NCBI RefSeq assembly: GCF_019049625.1
Contig: NZ_JAFMOY010000133.1
Coordinates: 372,001-436,000, forward strand
Length of the DNA: 64,000 bases
From: Rahnella ecdela
Lineage (GTDB): Bacteria > Pseudomonadota > Gammaproteobacteria > Enterobacterales > Enterobacteriaceae
Reading direction: 5' to 3'
The notes under the pieces: model-generated
Told to the model about the DNA's origin: nothing
The model's input: the letters and a program-made list of their open reading frames with translations, nothing else
Databases searched by the model: none
Position numbers and translations under genes: made by a program
In this document: one piece after another, positions 1-8,218 of the stretch
Numbering within the stretch: position 1 is the first letter of the stretch
Layout of the letters: the number at the start of each line of letters is the position of its first letter

Positions 1-614
1 AACATGCCCGGACGGCATTTTTCCATCGCACGGGTATGGGCCAGCGCGGTGATTTGCCCAGCGCGACGCATGATGGCGATTTCTTCAGCCGATTTGAACA
101 GACGCATGTCGTGCACCCACGGACGCCAGTCAGTGACGGTAGCCGGAGCAGAGAAGTTCTGGCGAAAACCTTTGCGCAGTTTTTCCATTGCACGGTTTAC
201 GATTTCATCGGCATAGGCGTAATCGCCCTGTGCGTGATACACCACGTCCAGGCCGTTGAGCAGGAGATGAAGCTGGTCGTTGATGTCGTCAAAAGGCAGC
301 GCTTTGGTCACACCAAGTTTGGCGGGGGCAGCTTCCTGACCTAAACGACGACCGAACCAGATTTCAGCGGTGAGATCACGTACCCGGTTGAACAGCACGC
401 TGTGATTATGATTTTCATCACTTTTCACCAAAATCAGCACTGCTTCCGGCTCGTTGAAACCGGTGAAGTACCAGAAATCACTGCTCTGACGATACGGGTA
501 TTCACTGTCGGCACTGCGTGGTGCTTCCGGCGCAGAAAAAATTATCGCAGCGCTTCCCGGTGCCATCTTCGCTAACAGCGCCTGACGACGATTCTCGTAC
601 TCTTGCTGAGTCAT
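1..614 (-). CDS. pepP: Xaa-Pro aminopeptidase PepP (5' part, runs off the window)
   Basis: Translating the minus strand from the ATG at 612-614 gives an uninterrupted N-terminal half of aminopeptidase P, beginning MTQQEYENRRQALLAKM and containing the DFWYFTGFNEPEAVL stretch typical of the creatinase-type N-terminal domain. A good ribosome site (AGGAGAAGG) lies just upstream of the start. PepP is a manganese metallopeptidase that removes N-terminal residues preceding proline; the metal-binding catalytic domain lies beyond the left edge and cannot be checked. It follows ygfB in the same direction, the order of the E. coli ygfB-pepP-ubiH-ubiI operon. Confidence 0.93.
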   Translation of the reverse strand, partial: MTQQEYENRRQALLAKMAPGSAAIIFSAPEAPRSADSEYPYRQSSDFWYFTGFNEPEAVLILVKSDENHNHSVLFNRVRDLTAEIWFGRRLGQEAAPAKLGVTKALPFDDINDQLHLLLNGLDVVYHAQGDYAYADEIVNRAMEKLRKGFRQNFSAPATVTDWRPWVHDMRLFKSAEEIAIMRRAGQITALAHTRAMEKCRPGM

Positions 615-656
615 CACCTTCTCCTGAAATCGTTTTAATGTGTGCAATCGCTTTAT

Positions 657-702
657 TTAATGCAATGTACCGTTGATGCCATCAAACATTAATGCAATGT
701 AC
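657..702. repeat. 14-bp direct repeat at the ygfB 3' end
   Basis: TTAATGCAATGTAC occurs at 657-670 and again at 689-702, 32 bp apart. The second copy encodes the last codons and the stop of ygfB; the first lies in the ygfB-pepP gap. It looks like a short tandem-type duplication of the gene end. Confidence 0.7.
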
Positions 703-1261
703 GGTGGTTTTCCGCAGCCGTCGGGAGGCTGTGACCAAATTCACCAAAGCACAGAATCGCCGCAACGCGAACGTACTCGACGACTTCTTCTAAAGATTGC
801 GCCAGTTGTTCCTGATCTTCATCTTCGTCGTAGCCAAGTTGCGCGATGCTACGCAAATCATCGATAGCTTCACCGACCTCGCCTTTCACTTTAGCGAGTT
901 TTGGTTGCATCATGCCCAGACCAAGCAGGAAGTGGTTGACCCATCCGGCCAGCGCATCAGCACGCTCAAAGACGTGTTTTTCATCGTCAGGCATCAGCAT
1001 TTTAAACTCGAAGCTGTCATCTTCGAGGGTGTCTGACGTCACTTTGCGCAGTTGCTGGAGCAAATCAGCCAGCGTGTGCGGGAAGGCCATGCCTTCATTA
1101 GTCAGATCATGCACCATCGTCAGCCAGCTGCCGTCGCGATTGCCACCGCACAGCAAGCCACTGATCAAACCGTGCATTTCTGCTGCGGTCAAAGCAACCG
1201 ATTGTTGTTTCAGGTTTTGATCCAACGAATCGTAAGTAGGGTAAGTATTCTCAATAGACAT
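689..1261 (-). CDS. ygfB: UPF0149 family protein YgfB
   Basis: 190 aa, acidic and cytoplasmic, starting [15 protein letters not shown]. An in-frame ATG two codons upstream is possible, but MSI matches the family start. Conserved blocks include [15 protein letters not shown] near the N-terminus and [16 protein letters not shown] in the middle, followed by the acidic YDEDEDQEQ stretch and the family C-terminus TLH. It is the first gene of the ygfB-pepP unit. The E. coli protein has been linked to gene regulation and beta-lactam tolerance in related bacteria, but its biochemical role is not defined. A 14-bp direct repeat overlaps its stop codon (see findings). Confidence 0.9.
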   Translation of the reverse strand: MSIENTYPTYDSLDQNLKQQSVALTAAEMHGLISGLLCGGNRDGSWLTMVHDLTNEGMAFPHTLADLLQQLRKVTSDTLEDDSFEFKMLMPDDEKHVFERADALAGWVNHFLLGLGMMQPKLAKVKGEVGEAIDDLRSIAQLGYDEDEDQEQLAQSLEEVVEYVRVAAILCFGEFGHSLPTAAENHRTLH

Positions 1262-1514
1262 GCGCATTCGCCATCGTTGGCTGGTTAAGTTCGTGTTATG
1301 CTACCACCAAGGTCTGTCGTAGTACCAGATTAGCAGCCCGCGATCGGGTGGTATAAGACATGAATGGCACGCCCTGAACAATCGGGCAGCAGTCAGCCGG
1401 TCATGGGGTTGTAACCTGGTATTGAGATAGTTATAGTGGCGCCCGCTTCCAACATCCTGCGCCAGGTCGTAGTGGTCACGTTGGGGCGGACGAATAATTC
1501 AGCAGGAAGGTGGC

Positions 1515-1844
1515 ATGTCTGCACAACCGGTAGATATTCAAATTTTTGGTCGCTCTTTACGAGTGAATTGTCCGCCAGAACAACAGGAAGCACTGAATCT
1601 GGCAGCTGATGATCTTAATCAGCGGTTGCAAGATCTGAAAGTTCGCACTAGAGTCACCAATACAGAGCAACTGGTTTTCATCGCGGCATTGAACGTATGT
1701 CACGAACTTGCTCAGGAAAGGTTGAAAACGCGCGACTACGCATCCAATATGGAACAACGTATCCGGATGTTGCAACAAACCATCGAGCAGGCATTGCTCG
1801 AACAAGGCCGGATCTCTGAACGTGAAGGGGCGCCTTTCGAATAA
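1515..1844 (+). CDS. zapA: Cell division protein ZapA
   Basis: 109 aa, the usual length. It starts [21 protein letters not shown], the conserved beta-strand segment of ZapA, followed by helical heptad-rich sequence (about residues 70-100) that forms the tetramerising coiled coil. ZapA bundles FtsZ protofilaments at the division ring in the cytoplasm. The ATG is preceded by AGGAAGGTGGC, a strong ribosome site. It is divergent from ygfB; the 253-bp gap must hold both promoters, but I could not assign them. The 6S RNA gene and fau follow, as in E. coli. Confidence 0.96.
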   Translation: MSAQPVDIQIFGRSLRVNCPPEQQEALNLAADDLNQRLQDLKVRTRVTNTEQLVFIAALNVCHELAQERLKTRDYASNMEQRIRMLQQTIEQALLEQGRISEREGAPFE

Positions 1845-1891
1845 AACACGTTGCTGACTGACTGGTCACAGGTCGTCAGAAACGGTAAAAA

Positions 1892-2076
1892 ATTTCTCTG
1901 AGATGTTCGCCAGCGGGCCCGTCCCCTGAGCCGATAATTAGTACCAACAGAATGTGATGATCCGTAATCGGTGCGCATGCTCGGTCCGTCCGAGAAGCCT
2001 AAAGATTGCGACAGCACGTTCACCTTGAACCATGGGTTCAAGGGTTACAGCCTGCGACGGCATCTCGGAGATTCCC
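1892..2076 (+). ncRNA. ssrS: 6S RNA
   Basis: About 185 nt between zapA and fau. It matches E. coli 6S RNA in its diagnostic segments: the 5' end ATTTCTCTGAGATGTTCGC, the block GCATGCTCGGTCCGTCCGAG, the CCTTGAACC / GGTTCAAGGGTTACAGCC pair, and the 3' end GGCATCTCGGAGATTCCC, which closes the terminal stem with the 5' end. 6S RNA mimics an open promoter and sequesters sigma-70 RNA polymerase in stationary phase. Ends are placed by alignment from memory and could be off by a base or two. The RNA is probably processed from a transcript shared with fau. Confidence 0.96.
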
Positions 2077-2114
2077 CTTTCTTTTCGGTACATCCCTTTC
2101 TGGTGTTTGTATCT

Positions 2115-2711
2115 ATGTCTTACACACCTCTGTATGCATCAGCCCGACAAATCATCCGCACTGAAATACGCCATCGCAGAAATAATCTGACCGCCGAGCA
2201 GCAATCGCAATTTGCGCTTCAGGCAGCAGAACGTGTCGCAACGCATTCAAAGATTCAATCCGCAAAAACTATTTCTGTCTTTCTGTCTTTCGATGGCGAG
2301 CTGGATACTGCCCTGCTGATCGACCGTTTATGGCGCGAAGGCAAACAGCTTTGTCTGCCAGTGCTTCACCCTTTCTCTGCGGGTAATCTGCTTTTTCTGC
2401 GTTATACGCCCGAAACACCGTTGGTCCGCAATCGCCTCAAAATTCTTGAGCCACAGCTGGACGTCACGCAGGTTATTCCTTTATCGCAGGTGAACATTAT
2501 CCTGACGCCGCTGGTGGCATTCGACAGCGCCGGACAACGCTTAGGTATGGGTGGTGGCTTTTATGACCGTACCCTGGAACACTGGAAAGACGGCGGGGCG
2601 TATCCGATAGGTCTGGCGCACGATTGTCAGCATGTCGATGCTTTGCCGGTGGAACACTGGGATGTGCCGTTACCGGAGGTGATTACGCCCGGTAAAATAT
2701 GGGCATGGTAA
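2115..2711 (+). CDS. fau: 5-formyltetrahydrofolate cyclo-ligase
   Basis: 198 aa from the ATG at 2115; an upstream in-frame start at 1971 would lie inside 6S RNA and is rejected. The enzyme converts 5-formyl-THF to 5,10-methenyl-THF with ATP. Family blocks seen: FLSFDGELDT, LPVLHPFSAGNLLFLRY (substrate region) and the C-terminal glycine-rich ATP-binding motif GQRLGMGGGFYDRTL. Somewhat longer than the E. coli protein at the N-terminus. Its position immediately downstream of ssrS is conserved in gamma-proteobacteria. Also known as ygfA. Confidence 0.95.
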   Translation: MSYTPLYASARQIIRTEIRHRRNNLTAEQQSQFALQAAERVATHSKIQSAKTISVFLSFDGELDTALLIDRLWREGKQLCLPVLHPFSAGNLLFLRYTPETPLVRNRLKILEPQLDVTQVIPLSQVNIILTPLVAFDSAGQRLGMGGGFYDRTLEHWKDGGAYPIGLAHDCQHVDALPVEHWDVPLPEVITPGKIWAW

Positions 2712-2763
2712 TGCCAGACAATAAAACCTCGCAGTAAAGTGCAAATAAGGTGGCAATGATGGA

Positions 2764-2804
2764 AACGCCTTAAGTATGTTGTAACTAAGTAGGGCGTCTT
2801 TTTG
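2764..2804 (+). terminator. Probable fau terminator
   Basis: An imperfect stem with ACGCC on the left and GGCGT on the right, extended by TTA/TAA pairing, is followed by CTTTTTG. It lies about 55 bp after the fau stop. The loop is long, so the assignment is moderate. Confidence 0.5.
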
Positions 2805-2862
2805 TCATGCTTTACGCCAACTTAAATCTAACCCTCTGAAATAAAAAATATCCCTTCATTTA

Positions 2863-2876
2863 TACATACCGTTACA
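2863..2876 (+). promoter_or_regulatory. RstA box upstream of asr
   Basis: TACATACCGTTACA matches the RstA consensus TACATNTNGTTACA with one mismatch. It lies about 110 bp before the asr start. In E. coli the RstB/RstA two-component system activates asr at low pH through such a site, so the same control is inferred here. Confidence 0.75.
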
Positions 2877-2984
2877 CGCCGATACCAATCACTCACGGAC
2901 AGCGCTGTTCGTCACGCCTATTATTCTCTCACCGGCCCCGCAGTGGGGTGGACACATAAACCAAAAATTCTTAAGGAATTACAC

Positions 2985-3461
2985 ATGAAAAAAGTATTAG
3001 CTCTGGTTGTAGCCGCTGCAATGGGCCTGTCTTCAGTTGCTTTCGCTGCTGAAACCACTGCAACTCCGGCACCCGCTGCAACAGCAACTACCGCTGCTCC
3101 GGCTCATGCAACTAAGCATAAAGCACATAAAAAACCTGTGCAGAAAGCTCAGGCTGCCAAGAAACACAAAAAAGCAGCTAAGAAAGCTGCACCAGTAGCT
3201 CAGAAAGCTCAGGCTGCTAAAAAACACGTAAAACACGCTAAGAAAGCTGCTCCGGTAGCTCAGAAAGCGCAGGCTGCTAAAAAACACGTGAAACACGCTA
3301 AGAAAGCTGCTCCGGTAGCTCAGAAAGCACAGGCTGCTAAAAAACACGTGAAACATGCTAAGAAAGCTGCTCCGGTAGCTCAGAAAGCACAGGCTGCTAA
3401 AAAACACGTGAAACATGCTAAGAAAGCTGCTCCGGCTGCAAAAGCAACTCCGGCAGCATAA
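2985..3461 (+). CDS. asr: Acid shock protein Asr, repeat-expanded
   Basis: 158 aa from ATG 2985, preceded by AAGGAATTAC. Residues 1-22 ([20 protein letters not shown]...) form a Sec signal peptide nearly identical to that of E. coli Asr, then an Ala/Thr/Pro linker and a Lys/Ala/His-rich periplasmic domain. That domain is built from a 20-residue unit centred on [16 protein letters not shown], repeated four to five times; E. coli Asr is about 102 aa with only about two such blocks. The protein is strongly basic and probably protects periplasmic proteins or the envelope in acid. An RstA box lies upstream and ydgU downstream, as in E. coli. Confidence 0.95.
   Translation: MKKVLALVVAAAMGLSSVAFAAETTATPAPAATATTAAPAHATKHKAHKKPVQKAQAAKKHKKAAKKAAPVAQKAQAAKKHVKHAKKAAPVAQKAQAAKKHVKHAKKAAPVAQKAQAAKKHVKHAKKAAPVAQKAQAAKKHVKHAKKAAPAAKATPAA
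3140..3440 (+). repeat. 60-bp tandem repeat inside asr
   Basis: A 60-bp unit repeats in frame through the 3' half of asr. The copies at 3301-3360 and 3361-3420 are identical; 3241-3300 differs at two bases and 3181-3240 at a few more; 3121-3180 is more diverged. Divergence grading from the 5' to the 3' end fits recent serial duplication at the 3' side. Confidence 0.95.
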
Positions 3462-3521
3462 GAAGTAACGAAGAAGTCTTCGTGAGCATCACTGCTCGCT
3501 CTTATCAAGACTGTTAATTTA

Positions 3522-3548
3522 ACACCCGGTTCGCCGGGTATTTTTTTT
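3522..3548 (+). terminator. asr terminator
   Basis: ACCCGG-TTCG-CCGGGT hairpin followed by ATTTTTTTT. It sits between asr and ydgU, so ydgU would be expressed by read-through. Confidence 0.9.
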
Positions 3549-3577
3549 CTCCGGTTTTTATTCCGAGGTACTGACAG

Positions 3578-3661
3578 ATGATGCTGCGCCGCTACCAGTT
3601 TGAAATCACGCTGTCATCACTGATCCTTTGTGGTCTGGTCGCCCTCTCCTTTTACTTCTGA
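3578..3661 (+). CDS. ydgU: Small membrane protein YdgU
   Basis: 27 codons plus stop, starting MMLRRYQFEITLSSLILC and ending ALSFYF. Positive residues at the N-terminus are followed by a single hydrophobic span, so it should be an inner-membrane peptide with the N-terminus in the cytoplasm. A GAGG ribosome motif lies about 10 bp upstream. E. coli carries a 27-aa protein, YdgU, of the same design directly downstream of asr, and the sequence resembles it from memory. The asr terminator separates the two genes. Function unknown; acid induction is inferred from linkage. Confidence 0.75.
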   Translation: MMLRRYQFEITLSSLILCGLVALSFYF

Positions 3662-3762
3662 ATGCGTTAACCATTCCGTTATATCCCTCCCGCTATTCTT
3701 TATCCCCCTGATTCCCAATCGTATTCCCTGAAACGAATTCTTGATTTCCCTGATTACAGAAA

Positions 3763-3789
3763 CAAAAAAACCGCCTTTCGGCGGCTTTG
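3763..3789 (-). terminator. serA terminator
   Basis: On the minus strand, GCCGCC-GAAA-GGCGGT is followed by TTTTTTTG. It begins about 20 bp after the serA stop. Confidence 0.9.
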
Positions 3790-3808
3790 TTATTTACGAA
3801 TGATACGA

Positions 3809-5047
3809 TCAGTAAAGCAGGCGCGCGCGGATGGTGCCCGGAATGGCCTTCATCAGTTGCAGCGCGGTAGTCAGCGTGTTGAGATCTGTTTCTGCGTCAA
3901 TCACCACATAACCGATTTCAGGGCTGGTTTGCAGATACTGCGCCGCAATATTGATGCCTTGTTCCGCGAAAATCTGGTTGATGCTGGTCAGCACGCCCGG
4001 ACGGTTTTCGTGGATATGCAGCAGACGGCTGGCTTTCTCGGTATGTGCCGGCAGAGACGCTTCCGGGAAGTTAACAGCAGAAAGCGTTGAACCGTTGTCA
4101 GAGTATTTCGCCAGTTTACCCGCGACTTCCAGACCGATACCCTCCTGCGCTTCCATCGTCGAACCACCGATGTGTGGCGTCAGCAGCACGTTGTCGAATT
4201 CACACAGAGGAGAATTGAACGGGTCGCTGTTGGTTGCCGGTTCTTCCGGGAAGACGTCGATAGCCGCGCCGGAAAGATGCTTGCTGCGCAGTGCATTGCA
4301 CAGAGCAGGAATGTCGATCACCGTACCGCGTGAGGCGTTAATCAGCAAAGCACCCGGCTTCATCTGCGCCAGCTGCACTTCAGAAATCATGTCTTTGGTG
4401 CTCAGGGTTTCCGGCACGTGCAGCGTGACGACGTCGCTGGTGCTGAGCAGTTCTTCCAGAGTAGCAATCGGCTGCGCGTTGCCCAAAGGCAGCTTGCTTT
4501 CGATGTCATAATAGAAGACGCGCATCCCCAGGCTTTCCGCCAGAATACCCAGCTGCGTACCGATGTGGCCGTAACCGATGATACCCAGACGCTTACCGCG
4601 CGCTTCGAATGAGCCGACGGCCAGTTTATTCCAGACTCCGCGGTGTGCTTTGGCGTTGGCTTCAGGAATGCCACGCATCATCAGCAGCATTTCACCCAGC
4701 ACCATTTCGGCAACTGAACGGGTATTGGAGAACGGCGCGTTGAAGACCGGAATACCGCGACGGGTCGCCGCTTTCAGATCAACCTGATTGGTCCCGATAC
4801 AGAAACACCCCACAGCCACCAGTTTTTCGGCTGCCTGGAACACTTCTTCAGTCAGCTGAGTACGCGATCGGAGTCCAACAAAGTGCGCATCACGGATCGA
4901 TTCTTTCAGCGATTGCGTGTCTAAAGCACCTTTGTGAAATTCAATATTGGTGTAACCCGCGGCGCGGAGTGTATCAACCGCACTTTGGTGGACGCCTTCC
5001 ACTAACAAAAATTTAATCTTGTCTTTCTCAAGTGATACTTTTGCCAT
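3809..5047 (-). CDS. serA: D-3-phosphoglycerate dehydrogenase
   Basis: 412 aa; E. coli SerA is 410. It oxidises 3-phosphoglycerate to 3-phosphohydroxypyruvate, the first step of serine synthesis. Seen: Rossmann motif GIIGYGHIGTQ (about 155-165), the catalytic Arg in NASRGTVID, the Glu in the DVFPEEP region, and the catalytic His in TPHIGGST. The C-terminal ACT domain (about 340-412, HENRPGVLTSINQIF) binds serine for feedback inhibition. It starts MAKVSLEKDKIKFLLVEG. A CRP-type site lies about 200 bp upstream. rpiA lies behind it in the same direction but 336 bp away, so they are probably separate units. Confidence 0.98.
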   Translation of the reverse strand: MAKVSLEKDKIKFLLVEGVHQSAVDTLRAAGYTNIEFHKGALDTQSLKESIRDAHFVGLRSRTQLTEEVFQAAEKLVAVGCFCIGTNQVDLKAATRRGIPVFNAPFSNTRSVAEMVLGEMLLMMRGIPEANAKAHRGVWNKLAVGSFEARGKRLGIIGYGHIGTQLGILAESLGMRVFYYDIESKLPLGNAQPIATLEELLSTSDVVTLHVPETLSTKDMISEVQLAQMKPGALLINASRGTVIDIPALCNALRSKHLSGAAIDVFPEEPATNSDPFNSPLCEFDNVLLTPHIGGSTMEAQEGIGLEVAGKLAKYSDNGSTLSAVNFPEASLPAHTEKASRLLHIHENRPGVLTSINQIFAEQGINIAAQYLQTSPEIGYVVIDAETDLNTLTTALQLMKAIPGTIRARLLY

Positions 5048-5242
5048 TTCCCGACCCTATATTTTCTGGCTGAATTCGAACTGCAAGGTGACTATCACAG
5101 CCAACATAACAAAAAATCCGCCATCATCAATACAAACGATTGCCTGCCCCGTAGCAGAAGGCTCACCTCGCCTGATAGTTTTCAGCATTTCGTGCTGGTT
5201 AGATTTTATGAAGCCAGACGTTCAGGAGGAGAATATAAGGAA

Positions 5243-5258
5243 TGTGACATAAGTCACC
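5243..5258 (-). promoter_or_regulatory. CRP-like site upstream of serA
   Basis: TGTGA-CATAAG-TCACC: both half-sites match the CRP consensus except the last base. It lies in the 336-bp serA-rpiA gap. E. coli serA is known to be activated by cAMP-CRP and Lrp, so control of serA is inferred. The rest of this gap shows no gene. Confidence 0.6.
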
Positions 5259-5336
5259 AAATTAAGGCTTTTGAAGAAAAGATGATTCAACCAGAAAATT
5301 ATCATCTTCATAACATTGCGTTATGACAGGAGTGTG

Positions 5337-5364
5337 TCTGGCTGCTTTTCTCAGAGCAGCCAGA
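5337..5364 (-). terminator. Stem-loop downstream of rpiA
   Basis: Perfect 9-bp inverted repeat TCTGGCTGC / GCAGCCAGA with a 10-nt loop, 19 bp after the rpiA stop. There is no T-tract on the minus strand, so it may be a 3'-end stabiliser rather than an intrinsic terminator. Confidence 0.45.
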
Positions 5365-5383
5365 TCTTCTGCTTATCGCTGGC

Positions 5384-6046
5384 TTATTTCAGCTTAACAG
5401 TTTTAACGCCTTCAGAAGTGCCGACCAGCGCCACGTCAGCGCCACGGTTGGCAAACAGGCCGACAGTCACCACACCGGCAATACTGTTGATCTTATTTTC
5501 CATCGCGACGGCATCCAGAATGTTCAGATTATGCACGTCCAGGATCACATTGCCATTGTCAGTCAGGACATTCTGACGGTATTCCGGCAAGCCGCCGAGT
5601 TTCACCAGTTCACGCGCCACGTAAGAGCGCGCCATCGGGATCACTTCTACCGGCAGCGGAAATTTGCCCAGCACGTCAACCTGCTTGGAAGCATCCACGA
5701 TACAGATGAATTTTTTGGCAATCGCCGCAATGATTTTTTCGCGGGTCAGCGCTGCCCCGCCGCCTTTGATCATCTGCATTGAACCGTTGATTTCATCAGC
5801 GCCATCGACGTACACATCGAGCGAGTCCACTTCATTGCTGTCGAAAACATGGATGCCTAAGCTTTTCAGTTTAGCGGTAGAGGCGTCGGAGCTGGAAACC
5901 GCGCCTTCTATCTGGCCTTTGATGGAACCCAGTGCGTCAATGAAATGTGCGGCGGTGGATCCGGTGCCCACACCGACAATGGTGCCCGGCGTCACGTAAT
6001 CCAGTGCGGCCCAGCCGACTGCTTTTTTCAATTCTTCCTGCGTCAT
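5384..6046 (-). CDS. rpiA: Ribose-5-phosphate isomerase A
   Basis: 220 aa starting [18 protein letters not shown]; the longer frame reaching 6124 adds a non-family leader and is rejected. It interconverts ribose-5-phosphate and ribulose-5-phosphate in the pentose phosphate pathway. Motifs: [15 protein letters not shown] (phosphate loop), YVDGADEI with the catalytic aspartates, and [12 protein letters not shown]. Length and sequence match E. coli RpiA (219 aa). It is divergent from argP, as in E. coli, with a 227-bp gap. Confidence 0.97.
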   Translation of the reverse strand: MTQEELKKAVGWAALDYVTPGTIVGVGTGSTAAHFIDALGSIKGQIEGAVSSSDASTAKLKSLGIHVFDSNEVDSLDVYVDGADEINGSMQMIKGGGAALTREKIIAAIAKKFICIVDASKQVDVLGKFPLPVEVIPMARSYVARELVKLGGLPEYRQNVLTDNGNVILDVHNLNILDAVAMENKINSIAGVVTVGLFANRGADVALVGTSEGVKTVKLK

Positions 6047-6273
6047 AATGGCTTCTCTGTCTGATAACACGAAAGTGGCGTGAATGCTTCGATGGAACGA
6101 ATAGTGCCGGTGATTATAAAGCATGTGCCGGCAATTTGGATAAACATCACCGCAGCCAGATCACACTTATTAAGTGCAATTGCGCTGCAAACTCAAAGAT
6201 TTTCCTCACCACAAATCCTGACAATCTGTGGCATAGTGTTCGGATAAAATTAAATCTAAGGGACAGAACTCCG

Positions 6274-7176
6274 ATGAAACGCCCGGACTATAGAACGCTG
6301 CAGGCACTGGACGCGGTGATCCGCGAGCGCGGTTTTGAGCGCGCCGCACAGAAGCTTTGCATCACACAATCGGCCGTCTCTCAGCGCATTAAACAACTGG
6401 AAAATTTGTTCGGCCAGCCTTTGCTGGTGCGCACGGTGCCGCCCCGCCCGACCGAGCAGGGCCAGAAATTGCTGGCATTACTGCATCAGGTGGAATTGCT
6501 GGAAGAAGAGTGGCTTGGCAGTGACAGCAATAATGAAAGTAATGATACGCCATTGCTGCTTTCGCTGGCGGTCAACGCCGACAGTCTGGCGACATGGTTG
6601 TTACCGGCGCTGAAATCGGTGCTGGTTGATTCCCCTATCCGTCTGAATTTGCAGGTGGAAGATGAAACGCGCACGCAGGAACGTCTGCGTCGCGGCGAAG
6701 TGGTCGGTGCGGTGAGTATTCAGCCACAACCGCTGCCGAGCTGTCTGGTGGATCAACTTGGCGCGCTGGACTATTTATTTGTCGGCTCCAAACCTTTTGC
6801 CGATCGCTATTTCCCGAACGGCGTCACCCGCTCCGCTTTGCTAAAAGCACCTGCGGTGGCGTTTGACCATCTGGACGATATGCATCAGGCCTTCCTGCAA
6901 CAGAATTTCGATTTGTCACCGGGCAGCGTGCCATGCCATATCGTTAACTCGTCGGAAGCCTTCGTGCAACTGGCTCGTCAGGGCACGACCTGCTGTATGA
7001 TCCCGCATTTACAGATTGAGAAAGAGCTGGAAAGCGGCGAACTGATCGACCTGACACCCGGCCTGTTCCAGCGGCGTATGCTTTACTGGCACCGCTTTGC
7101 GCCGGAAAGCCGCATGATGCGTAAAGTGACAGACGCGCTGATCGCCCACGGTCATCAGGTATTGCGTCAGGACTGA
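6274..7176 (+). CDS. argP: LysR-type regulator ArgP
   Basis: 300 aa from ATG 6274 ([20 protein letters not shown]); the in-frame extension to 6136 is not part of the family. The N-terminal winged helix-turn-helix (about 2-60) includes [20 protein letters not shown], followed by the LysR substrate-binding domain. ArgP (IciA) senses arginine and lysine and activates the arginine exporter gene argO, which is present at 9962-10579, and also binds lysine-repressed promoters. Divergent from rpiA. E. coli ArgP is 297 aa. Confidence 0.95.
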   Translation: MKRPDYRTLQALDAVIRERGFERAAQKLCITQSAVSQRIKQLENLFGQPLLVRTVPPRPTEQGQKLLALLHQVELLEEEWLGSDSNNESNDTPLLLSLAVNADSLATWLLPALKSVLVDSPIRLNLQVEDETRTQERLRRGEVVGAVSIQPQPLPSCLVDQLGALDYLFVGSKPFADRYFPNGVTRSALLKAPAVAFDHLDDMHQAFLQQNFDLSPGSVPCHIVNSSEAFVQLARQGTTCCMIPHLQIEKELESGELIDLTPGLFQRRMLYWHRFAPESRMMRKVTDALIAHGHQVLRQD

Positions 7177-7203
7177 TAAAAATTCCGGTGTGAAAAGCGA
7201 CGA

Positions 7204-8112
7204 TTAAGCGTTTTTCTCCCGGACCATCTCGATCAATGCCCGTAAAGCCGCAGGCACATGCCGGTTTCCCGAGAAATACAGAAATAAACCGGAGATCGGT
7301 GGACACCAGTCTTCCAGCACCGTGATTAAACGCCCTTCTTTCAGCGCTGCCCGCGCATAATCTTCAGGAACATAGGCGATCCCCAACCCTTCCTGCGCGG
7401 CCTCAACCATCAGTTGCGTATTATCCAGCGTCAGATTTCCCGGCACATCCACCGCAACTTCCTCTCCGCGTTTTTGAAATTCCCAGCGATAGCGTTTTCC
7501 GCTGGGCAGGCGCTGACGCAGGCACTGATGGCGGGTGAGATCATCCGGTATTTCAGGAGCCGGATGCGTCGACAGATAATCCGGTGACGCTACGGCCAGA
7601 AATCGCAAATCAGGGCTGAGCCGCACGGCGATCATGTCCCGTGGTACGGCTTCTCCCAGGCGGATCCCCGCATCAAACCCTTGCCCGACAATATCCACCA
7701 GCTTTCCTTCAGCCACCAGATCCAGCGTGACACCGGGACAGCGCGCCATAAAATCCGGCACAAAATTTCGCAACAACAGGCGGATAGCCCCTTCGCTGCC
7801 GTTAATGCGTAGTTCGCCGGTCAGTCGTCCCTGCTCACCCGCCACATCTTCCAGTGCGGCATCCAGCCCGCTCATCAGCGGATCGATGCGTTTCAGCAGG
7901 CGTTCCCCCGTTTCGGTCAGCGACACACTGCGCGTGGTGCGGTGCAAAAGACGAGCGCCAAGGCGATCTTCCAGGCCGCGCATAACATGGCTGAGCGAAG
8001 ATCGTGTCATGCCCAGAAGGTCGGCGGCGCGGCGGAAACTCCCGTGTTCGGCAATGGCCATAAAAGCTCTGAGTTCTGCCAGTGTCGGTTTGTTTGAGGA
8101 TGACGTGTTCAT
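7204..8112 (-). CDS. LysR-type transcriptional regulator
   Basis: 302 aa. Winged helix-turn-helix at about 8-65 (FRRAADLLGMTRSSLSHVMRGLEDRLGARLLHRTTRSVSLTETG), then an effector-binding domain with LRLPSGKRYRWEF-type sequence typical of the CrgA/YafC-like subgroup. Divergently placed 106 bp from a short-chain dehydrogenase, the usual arrangement for a LysR protein controlling its neighbour. It ends 27 bp after argP, converging with it. The ribosome site before the start is poor. It is absent from the corresponding E. coli interval, so this regulator-dehydrogenase pair is an accessory insertion between argP and yggE. Effector unknown. Confidence 0.88.
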   Translation of the reverse strand: MNTSSSNKPTLAELRAFMAIAEHGSFRRAADLLGMTRSSLSHVMRGLEDRLGARLLHRTTRSVSLTETGERLLKRIDPLMSGLDAALEDVAGEQGRLTGELRINGSEGAIRLLLRNFVPDFMARCPGVTLDLVAEGKLVDIVGQGFDAGIRLGEAVPRDMIAVRLSPDLRFLAVASPDYLSTHPAPEIPDDLTRHQCLRQRLPSGKRYRWEFQKRGEEVAVDVPGNLTLDNTQLMVEAAQEGLGIAYVPEDYARAALKEGRLITVLEDWCPPISGLFLYFSGNRHVPAALRALIEMVREKNA

Positions 8113-8218
8113 TGGTGGTTAATTTTCACCTGTTCATGCGGTTTATTGGATATTAACGCATCAATAGTATTGCCCTACCCTGAATGTCTGGCAACTCCTG
8201 CGACTGAGGAATTTGAGA

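Noticed and set aside
3140..3440. Regular 60-bp repeat considered as CRISPR or intergenic satellite
   Set aside because: The repeats are contiguous with no spacers and in frame within asr.
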